A stretch of DNA of 26,143 nucleotides. Origin: Kipferlia bialata. Lineage: Eukaryota > Fornicata. This document shows, piece by piece, positions 20,801 through 26,143 of the stretch. Position numbers and translations under genes: made by a program. The notes beneath the pieces were generated by a model that worked only from the letters and a program-made list of their open reading frames with translations, had not been told where the DNA came from and did no database searches. The stretch is taken from positions 1,183 through 27,325 of the forward strand of contig BDIP01000170.1 of NCBI GenBank assembly GCA_003568945.1. The letters are read 5' to 3'. Numbering within the stretch: position 1 is the first letter of the stretch; every line of letters starts with the position of its first letter.

Positions 20801-23800
20801 ACGGCAGCTCTGAGGGTGTGGAAGAAGTGGTCAGGCAGGTCAAAGCCTCCAACTAGGTCAGGCCTGGTATCCAACTGGACAGACCAGGAGTCGAGGGTCT
20901 GGGGGTAGAGAGAGAGCCAGAGATCGATTGATTGAATGTATACCACCACTGATACCCAGTAAAAGAATATAGCACACCCCCACCTTCTGTATGCTGTCCA
21001 AGTTGTCCTCGACTGCCCTCTCCTCGTCTGCCATTGAGACCACATCTGCTATATCGTGCAGCATGTTCAAGGCACCACTCTCAATGTAGACAGGGATGCT
21101 CAGTCTGTCCATCTGGAGGACAGGGAGACCTGGGAGTGAGGCATATATATATACAGGTAAGTATGTAAGTATGTATCGTGTATATCCAAGTCCACCACCC
21201 CCACCTGTTCTGCTCTCTAGCACATCTAGGTGTCTAGTCTGCATGGTGTCAGCAGTGAGCAGCCTGACCAGGTTGACTGTGGGGGACAGGGTGTCAATCA
21301 GGCCCTCCAGGATGCTCTTGAAGGTGTAGTTGGGAGAGACCTCATCCTTGCCCCTACCACCTAGGGTACGTCTCTTGCTGGATGCACCGAACGATGTCTC
21401 CAACTGTAGTGTACATGCCTGCATATCCTCCAACAGTGCACTGAGGGTTGAGTGGTCCAGCGTATCGACAGGGGCCTCTCTCAGCAGGTCCAGGGTATCT
21501 GTGGCTCGGCACATTAGCATATTGACCCTGAAGGTGAGACAGGTCACAAGTACTCGGTATCGCGTACCACAAATATGTAATATTGGATGCAATACGAAAG
21601 AAGAGCAAGTAAAACCACAATGCATTAGACACTTCCCACCTGTACACCAGCCTAGGGTCCCCTGGCAGCTCCGACAGAGATGGCTTGACTGCCGCCTTAT
21701 CACTCTGCCCCAGGCCCCACTCATCTGCCCAGTCCCGGATGAGGGACATGCCCTTAGCAGACCTAGGGTGAGGGGTGTAGGGGCAAACATGGAGAGAGAT
21801 GAAAGAGATGAAGAGACAGTCAGTCTGCCCTCACCTATCCAGCAGGTCGATGATCTCACACAGCACCTCTCTCACCACCACGTGTCTCCTGCTGGCGGGT
21901 CTGGTGTATGGTGTGAAGGGTGTATGCCTCTCTTCCACACTCACCCTGTCAAGCAGAGAGGACAGTGCCGTGGGCCCAGACACAGGCTGTACCAGCTGGG
22001 GCAGCACAGTCAACCCGGTATGTGCCTGGAATGCCATGAGTAGACCCCCACACATCAAGAGGTCAGTGACAAGGGAGGGAGGGACATCCCCCATCTCGTG
22101 TGCCCTGTCCATATCACTAGTGACACCCATCAGAACACCGGATACTATGTCATCCCTGGGGTGAGGCAGGGTGTGTATATAGGGATATTGTCACAGTGAG
22201 AATGGATACATACACGCACTCTGGGAATGGGAACGGGGTGTAGAGGAATGCGAGGGGGGACCTATCCGTGACCCCTCTCTCTGCCTCCTCCTCCAGCTGT
22301 GCCTCTGTGCCTGACCCCAGCCTAGTCACCCCATCACACACAGCATGGAGGGTGGCAGTCACACACCCCATCCACCTGGCCAGCACACCCAGCTGGGCCC
22401 TCTGTCTCTGGAGGGTCGAGGCGTTGCTAGACTTGACGGTCTGGGGTGAGGGCAGGGTATGTACAAGAGAACTTAATGATACCGACAATACCACTATCAA
22501 TTATAAGGAGTGTTAACCGTACCGCAAGTGTCTCTGGGAGCCCATGTACAAACTTTGCCAGACGTGTGAGTGTGAGGTGTGTGTCATGGGGTATGTCTGC
22601 CCCATGGGTCAGGAGGGCACTGCAGTATGCCTCCACCTCAGATAGACACCCCAGCCACAGGGGGAGGGCGGCAGTGGTACTCTGGGGGTTGGAGTGGTCA
22701 GGTAAATGTATAAGCTGAATGAGTATCGCGTAACAATTACCTCCACTAGTGCTGCCAGTACCACCTGGTCTGCAGGTAGGGGGCATGGAGCAGTAAGTGC
22801 ACCCTGGAGTGCCCTGGCTGTCTGAAGCGTGACCTCAGAGACAGCCTCGAGGACAGAAACGTGTCGTGACAATAGTGTATGTCTGCCTGTCACAAGGTGG
22901 GTGCGAAGGGCATCCCTGGACTGTAAGTGTACAGAGTGCGACTAACACACTATTCCTTTTCAATGAATGTTCACTGTACCTGACTGACTCTAGGTGTGTG
23001 CATGCCCCACTGTAGTATACAGTGCTAGGGAAGCGACACAGGGACTCCTGGTAGGACTGACTGTCAGAGACTGGTGGAGACAAGAATGGATAGTACAGTC
23101 AATCACAATTGGAGGATGATCATACCTCGAGTGCCCCCCACTCTTCCTCCAGGAGTGAGAGACTGACCACCCGCTGACCCTCCCCCCCTAGCACAGAGGG
23201 TGGGGCTGACACACCCTCAGCCTTGGGTGTGGGTGTCTGCACTGCTACCAGTATAGCATCGAAGGAGGCATGCCCAGTCAGGGTCTGTATACGCTCTGCA
23301 CTTACACCCAGGTGCTGGCACAGCATACCCTCCACACACTGACGAAGGAAGGTGTAAACCTGGAGAGTGAGGGAAGATACACCAATTGAACTAACGAAAT
23401 ATGGTATATTACTATGACTGACACATATGCACCCCCAACATACCTCCATCGCCCTCTTTGCCCTGAGGTAGTTAGTGTACCCCAATGGACACCTCTCTGC
23501 CTCTACCACCACAGACACTAGGTCAGCATAGGGATCCAGGGTGTCTAGCACGGTTTCTTTGGTGTGTGGCCATGCACTAAGGGGTGCCAGTAGGGTGTGG
23601 GCTCCGCAGGTCTTGTGCTGGAGGGTGAGACTGGCCACAGAGAGAGGTGCCACACACATAGGAATATATACACCTACCTTCAGTGCGAGTTCCTGCGTGT
23701 CGAGCCCTGTGACACTCCACCCGCCACACTGTGTTACTGACATCACACCCTCTGCCAGGCACTCCCAGCCCTCGGGGTCCCTGGGAGAGACAGAAAGGGG

Positions 23801-25419
23801 CAGGGTGAACAGAGGGTCTGAGGGGTACACAGGGGGGATGCCCTCCCCTGCCATCTCAGAGGATGTGACACCCCCTACATGGCATGGCCAGAGGCGGTAG
23901 AGGGAGGGTGTGCCCTGGTCCTCTGAGCCAGATAGAGTCAGACAGGGGGGGAGGAGGTAGGCTGTGGTGAGACAACACGTGGATATGATTCAACCTCTTA
24001 GCAGCTACAGACACTTGTGCTATTAGGCTCACCTGAATCATCCACTCTCTTGAACACCTCTCTCCATGGCTGACTGAAGAGATCAACAGTCTCGCCAAGC
24101 ATCCTGACGTGAGTGTTGGTTGCAATTATAATTACATCAGATGAGTACATAGATATAGAGACCTAAGTGGTGCACTGACCTCACAACCATACAGTCCAAC
24201 ATGCGGAGCAGTCTCTTGTTGCGGTCCCTGACTCTGCACATGACTCTGAGGGTGAGACAGAGTGTGTCAAGTATACAACATGTCACACTACACCCACCTC
24301 TTCTGTATCTGCCCCTCATCCACGTCCAGTGTCTGTACTGTCCCAGCAGGTCTCTGGCCATTCCTCTGCACCATGGCTCTGGGGGGTAGAGGAGGGGGGC
24401 GTATATACATCGTGTAAGGACATCACACACACTGTACCTGAGCCTGTGTCTCTTTGTGCTCTGGATGGATGCATCCACCTGGGCAGAGATGGACTCAGAC
24501 ACAGTGCCAGAGTATATGGACACTATGGAGTCACGGACAAGGTCCTAGGGGTGAGGGAGTTACCACTAAAATAGACACCATACAGTATAGAAACACCCAC
24601 CTTCAATAACTGTTCCAGTACCCCAGCAATGTCTGTGTTTCCGTCCAATGCATCTGTTATGTCACGCTCAGGCAGACCAGCGGTGATAGAGGCAGGCAGG
24701 GGAGTGCGTATGGCCTGGTCTGCCTCGCTCAGCTCATACCTGGCCACACCCACCACACCGTGCAGCTCCTGACAGTCAGCAAGAGAGAGAGAGTGGTAGA
24801 CACAATGACAGTAACACTTCTAATCATACCTCTGGATTCATACACACTGCACTGGGTGTGCATAGACGTATCACCGCTGACACATCCTCCAGCAGTGATT
24901 GGAACTGACGGATCTGGGTACCACACTGGGGGTCCAGCAAGAACAACTGGGGGTCAGGGAGAATCAATAACTGCTATATATATTGTATATTGTGGGTATT
25001 AGAGACACAAATAGACTCGAAACATGAATACAAAGTTACCAGTGGTACTCTATACCTGGGAGTTGAGCCAGCTGGCTCTGCGACTAAACTCCTCCCCGCC
25101 TATTCTACACGACTGCTCAGCCTGGTCGGGATTCGAGAACAGGTGCTTGGTGCAGGGGACAGATCTGGATGTGTTGAGGGACTGGAGTGAGTGACAAGTT
25201 GTGAAGAGAGTATGTGATGTATACAGGCATACCATTGGGACATAGAAGAATACATATGTAGTCTGCACCTGCTCAATGAATGCTGTCACGTCCTGGGGCA
25301 GGGTCTGCCCCATACCAAGCCCAGCAGCTTGTATCACTCTGTCTGTGACAGATGACACCCGGGACTCGGAAGCACAGGCAGAGGCAGGGTCTGGGGGAGG
25401 GGGAGGGGGGGGTAAAAAT

Positions 25420-25453
<34 letters not shown>

Positions 25454-26055
25454 TTGGAATGTAAATGGGTCGGTATACCTGCTGAGTCTCCCTGCTTGTC
25501 CTTTCTGTCTCTAGACGAGGATGTGTGCTGGAATGACCCACTGCTCATATACTCACCACTACCCCTAGTTGCAATCAGACCCGAACCACTTCCACTCCCA
25601 CTGGCACTGTCAGAGTCCGACCCCTCTGCATAGAGGGTGTCTGCTAGGTCTAGCAGTGATGCACCTGACACCATCATCATGGTGGAGGCTGAGGCACGCT
25701 GCCTCTCCTTCCTGGCCCGCCTCTCTCTCTCCAGCACCGCCCTGCCGCTGTCACTCTCTCTCCTTATATCACTCCCTGTGTCCACAGTATCCAGAGCACA
25801 CACACCCTCGAGGTCCAGGGTGGGCCGGGCCAGCATGGTGTCCTCATCCCACTGACAAAGGGCTAGGTGGGTGCGGGGTATGGAGTGGATGGCAGAGGCA
25901 GGGGGGGTGGGCATCAGGGAGGAGGGGACAGAGGGTGGGGGGGCAAGGACTCTCACTCGTACTAAGCCAGAGCACGTATCGTATCCAACAACCTGATAGT
26001 CAGGGAGAGTGAATGGGGGGGTTATGTAGGTATAGTCAACAGATAACACAGGCAT
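5276..26055 (-). CDS. Giant divergent dynein heavy chain with degenerate motor (93 exons, about 4,570 aa)
   Basis: Dynein heavy chains are AAA+ motors that move on microtubules in flagella or cytoplasm. I built 93 exons from the ATG at 26055 to the TAG at 5276-5278. Phases agree at every junction but one (13280/13088), and about 13.7 kb is coding. The order of landmarks follows the family: tail, linker (VLTDSELTETLQG for 'fLSDdeLLeiL'), AAA1, AAA2 (TWICVDMAFDP), AAA3 (CVLNSSMAVGKTW), AAA4 (FHNGYMPPVF, HLVVCSTAT), stalk remnant, AAA5 (LVLLDP, GANLIFHAEGA), AAA6 (GILGQGTGDATL for 'iSLGQGqg..A') and the C-terminal cap (SCEVPVFLGRHN, then a Trp and the end, for 'CPVYkT..R...W..RGVALL'). No single piece is strong, but the colinear order over the whole length is. 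Catalytic and microtubule-binding parts are degenerate or missing, so a motor role is unlikely. Midasin and RNF213 fit less well. Exon coordinates are given in the domain entries. Confidence 0.78.
7595..7730 (-). repeat. Duplicated exon 80 end with donor
   Basis: The last 27 bases of exon 80 (3' boundary at 7703) are repeated inside the next intron at 7595-7621. On the + strand both begin CTTGCAGGAGTGGAACTTCC. Each copy is followed by its own donor on the minus strand (GTACAG for the exon, GTATAG for the copy). The spacer carries no microsatellite. Confidence 0.85.
8905..10450 (-). other. AAA6 module, exons 70-76
   Basis: Exons: 10328-10450, 10055-10221, 9755-9938, 9575-9664, 9372-9510, 9110-9258, 8905-9043. 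VESLDMAQFNVFVCTYLLTT fits the 'mYqfSL..F...F' helix. TPDLKEAFNRLVLLESCVGA fits '.F..LlllR.lRpDr'. LPKGILGQGTGDATLVKHLL fits the hallmark 'iSLGQGqgp.Ae..i'. A TA microsatellite (about 9975-10000) lies in the intron between exons 71 and 72. Exon 75 uses the second of two closely spaced acceptors; the upstream one would shift the frame. Confidence 0.68.
10527..11494 (-). other. AAA5 module, exons 67-69
   Basis: Exons: 11053-11494, 10845-10969, 10527-10764. HPIRTFLWLYLDLLPPVDTA and ALIPDTLVLLDPLYGVRVAQ match 'W...GLP.D..S.eNaiiv....rwPLliDPQ.QA'. ALETGANLIFHAEGA matches 'le.aIq.G.plLiE.v.E'. GQAVVLGRYVVRLGIPTHRR followed by RIYLCIPP matches 'g....i.lGD..i.y...FrlyltTkl'. This is among the best-matching stretches of the gene. 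AAA5 does not bind nucleotide in ordinary dyneins. Confidence 0.68.
11541..12069 (-). other. Vestigial stalk region, exons 64-66
   Basis: Exons: 11949-12069, 11725-11886, 11541-11647. In dyneins a pair of long coiled-coil helices carries the microtubule-binding domain between AAA4 and AAA5, about 350-400 residues in all. Here SSSMAYARLKDKGSQHEYSE followed by LTHVQKGLASFEKAV matches the start of stalk helix 1 ('tPksYLelI..y..Ll..K...l....rL..GL.KL....V'). AGAHLSALLLFAETAF already matches the start of AAA5 ('GD.LlaaafiaYlGpF'). Fewer than 100 residues lie between, part of them Pro/Ser/Ala-rich. The two introns here are 62 and 77 nt, so no missing exon can hide there. Confidence 0.6.
12124..14982 (-). 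other. AAA3-AAA4 connector and AAA4 module, exons 50-63
   Basis: Exons: 14839-14982, 14616-14718, 14483-14564, 13969-14429, 13821-13900, 13599-13744, 13418-13522, 13202-13280 (or 13221-13280), 13004-13088, 12853-12938, 12683-12773, 12528-12625, 12361-12435, 12124-12293. Exons 55-56 encode a basic, Ser/Gly/Thr-rich low-complexity insertion of about 84 residues. STSVSGETLASC sits where AAA4 has 'GVGGSGKQSLtRL', with Glu for the lysine. EELLQKSEILRLSAIAFHNG then YMPPVFSNAS matches 'E.FLE.iNn.L.sGevP.LF'. LSQHLVVCSTATTVSDMHMA matches 'nLHvVLcMSPvG..fR'. The junction between exons 57 and 58 is one base out of phase with the best donor; donor 13220 (GTACTC) restores it. Confidence 0.58.
14773..14859 (-). 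repeat. Duplicated exon 50 end with donor
   Basis: The 21 bases CTACTGGGCATGCCCCTGTGA (+ strand, at 14839-14859, the 3' end of exon 50) recur exactly at 14773-14793 inside the following intron. The donors differ (GTGGGT for the exon, GTATGG for the copy). No simple repeat lies between them. Confidence 0.85.
15042..16505 (-). other. AAA3 module with intact GKT but shortened, exons 43-49
   Basis: Exons: 16393-16505, 16163-16340, 15971-16093, 15823-15878, 15429-15721, 15222-15369, 15042-15160. PPCLTDANRAFAHSIAACLT then CVLNSSMAVGKTW aligns with the AAA3 signature 'vPT.DT.Ry..Ll..Ll....pvLl.G.tGtGKt'. It is the only P-loop lysine I see in the gene. The GKT is followed after only about 30 residues by GLSMNVAITPTDQPGLVPLF, the counterpart of 'aAM.PPGGGRn.v..Rf'. 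Normally about 100 residues with the Walker B DD lie between, and the intron here is only 59 nt, so no exon is being overlooked. Confidence 0.62.
16570..17580 (-). other. AAA2 module, exons 38-42
   Basis: Exons: 17176-17580, 16986-17101, 16885-16914 (a 30-nt exon), 16740-16835, 16570-16647. FDPPSYGEGEGLLTGEGVYA followed by SRWISSVL holds the place of the AAA2 P-loop ('GvmlvGpsGsGKs..w..L') but lacks the lysine. KTWICVDMAFDPTGAEVGRM followed by MDMLRNVIVPD matches 'kWivfDGpvDa.WiEnmNsvLDD', the AAA2 Walker B region, with a relict acidic residue. Skipping the 30-nt exon would keep the frame. Confidence 0.6.
17631..18841 (-). other. Degenerate AAA1 module, exons 31-37
   Basis: Exons: 18765-18841, 18579-18695, 18387-18525, 18217-18325, 18059-18159, 17845-17976, 17631-17755. 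AAA1 is the essential ATPase of working dyneins, with GPAGTGKTET and CFDEFNR. Here PPTMAALLARGVTLGLCSN followed by WGDGVEVL occupies the place of 'TDRcY..L..Al...GG..aGPAGTGKTET', with no GKT. HLVILTGMENAPPEMVNIVS followed by VLAKTL occupies the place of 'aWcCFDEFNRI..EVLSVvAQQi', with no Asp-Glu pair. LVLFLPNLEPGPFRISRRLP fits the 'TMNPGYAGR..LP' segment. Both nucleotide-binding motifs are therefore lost while the surrounding fold is still traceable. Confidence 0.62.
18961..20533 (-). other. Dynein linker region, exons 23-30
   Basis: Exons: 20437-20533, 20131-20367, 19927-20068, 19727-19835, 19608-19671, 19362-19536, 19168-19265, 18961-19112. The linker is the arm that swings across the AAA ring and makes the power stroke. 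KRRWYQIRKSLAARARVRLL followed by TVLTDSELTETLQG matches the family pattern 'kR..FpRFyFLSdDeLLeiL'. Exon 24 contains a 42-nt segment (20196-20237) with a good acceptor ending CTCACCCCAG. It is in frame, so it may be spliced out or retained. AAA1 follows with CSYDWLG, perhaps the degenerate counterpart of 'YgyEYLG'. Confidence 0.6.
20633..26055 (-). other. Dynein heavy chain N-terminal tail, exons 1-22
   Basis: Exons: 25479-26055, 25233-25390, 25056-25181, 24830-24946, 24601-24768, 24438-24544, 24298-24378, 24180-24245, 24033-24103, 23678-23961, 23444-23617, 23126-23359, 22980-23047, 22741-22915, 22523-22681, 22214-22440, 21835-22155, 21640-21762, 21205-21527, 20984-21129, 20761-20898, 20633-20703. 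This gives about 1,305 residues, the usual size of a dynein tail, which dimerises and binds light and intermediate chains. The sequence is helix-rich but not individually recognisable as DHC_N1. Exon 1 has a basic ERERRARKERQR stretch and a Ser/Gly/Asp-rich low-complexity segment. The start is the first ATG of the open frame; upstream sequence is a pentanucleotide repeat and poly-G. Exons 13 and 14 use acceptors 23 and 5 nt inside the nearest upstream AG to keep phase. Confidence 0.62.
25421..25453. repeat. AG microsatellite in first dynein intron
   Basis: A GA-rich run in the intron between exons 1 and 2. The polypyrimidine complement feeds the C/T-rich acceptor at 25391. Confidence 0.85.
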
Positions 26056-26143
26056 GGAATGAGAAAGTGGATTGGATTGGATTGGATAGGGGTATACTTT
26101 ATGGCTGGGGGGGGGGGGGGGGGGAGGAAAAAAAAGGGGTCCC
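26056..26143. repeat. Window edge: GGATT repeat and poly-G/A8/G tract
   Basis: Just upstream of the dynein ATG lies a short pentanucleotide repeat (about four GGATT units, 26072-26090). It is followed by a run of about 18 G, AGG, eight A, four G and TCCC. No promoter element can be recognised. The tract copies the design of the C/T8/C tract at 2069-2170 on the opposite strand and looks like low-quality or low-complexity contig-end sequence. Confidence 0.7.

Noticed and set aside
5276-26055. Many + strand open frames of 60-240 codons opposite the dynein gene
   Set aside because: They are antisense shadows; none has a phase-consistent chain of exons or a recognisable motif, whereas the minus strand does throughout.
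5276-26055. Recurrent CTGGGGGTGAG / CTAGGGGTGAG on the + strand, at first like a dispersed repeat or + strand donor sites
   Set aside because: They are reverse complements of the minus-strand acceptor consensus CTCACCCCCAG at exon starts.
5276-26055. Other giant-protein identities (midasin, RNF213, TOR-like or HEAT-repeat proteins, nucleoporins)
   Set aside because: They lack the colinear set of linker, AAA6 'LGQG' and C-terminal cap motifs. No kinase or RING-like motif is seen.
26056-26100. GGATT pentamer repeat as a telomere
   Set aside because: Only about four units, followed by poly-G rather than more repeats; too short to call telomeric.

Overview
The window reads as protist nuclear DNA, with very intron-dense genes, short introns (mean about 77 nt in the large gene) and roughly even base composition. 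Almost every 3' splice site has a branch-point-like CTNAC motif only a few bases upstream of the AG (CTCACCCCCAG, CTGACCCCCAG, TACTAACCCCCCAG). Fused branch-point/acceptor motifs of this kind are known from metamonads such as Giardia and Trichomonas. With so many introns, a free-living fornicate (a Carpediemonas-like organism such as Kipferlia) is my best guess; that is inference, not a database match. The standard genetic code fits: both complete 3' ends stop at TAG, and no TAA, TAG or TGA has to be read through inside the exons, apart from one locally unresolved junction in the hydrolase gene.

Left part (1-4752, + strand). Two gene fragments lie in the same direction. First comes the N-terminal domain of a gamma-tubulin complex protein (GCP/Spc97-Spc98 family, about 1-1939), open at its 5' end and lacking its C-terminal half. 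Then comes a CocE/NonD-type serine hydrolase (about 2191-4752), complete at its 3' end but lacking its N-terminal strands. Each fragment lacks exactly what should lie at the junction, and the junction is a poly-C/T8/poly-C tract, so I suspect a chimeric assembly join. This part is also full of short direct duplications of exon ends together with their splice sites, usually around a microsatellite.

Middle (4753-5275). About 520 bp between convergent 3' ends, with no gene that I can support.

Right part (5276-26055, - strand). One giant gene. I reconstructed 93 exons whose reading phases agree across 91 of 92 introns, giving about 4,570 residues. Colinear landmarks identify a very divergent dynein heavy chain: tail, linker, AAA1 to AAA6 and the C-terminal cap. 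It looks like a non-motor 'pseudo-dynein'. AAA1 has lost both its Walker A lysine and its Walker B acid, and AAA2 and AAA4 have lost the Walker A lysine. AAA3 keeps a GKT but lacks the Walker B segment. The stalk and microtubule-binding domain are reduced to under 100 residues. The intact reading frame implies selection for some non-motor role. This is the most interesting item in the window.

Right end (26056-26143). A pentanucleotide repeat and a poly-G/A8/G tract that mirrors the poly-C/T8 tract at 2069-2170. Both look like low-complexity contig-end sequence.
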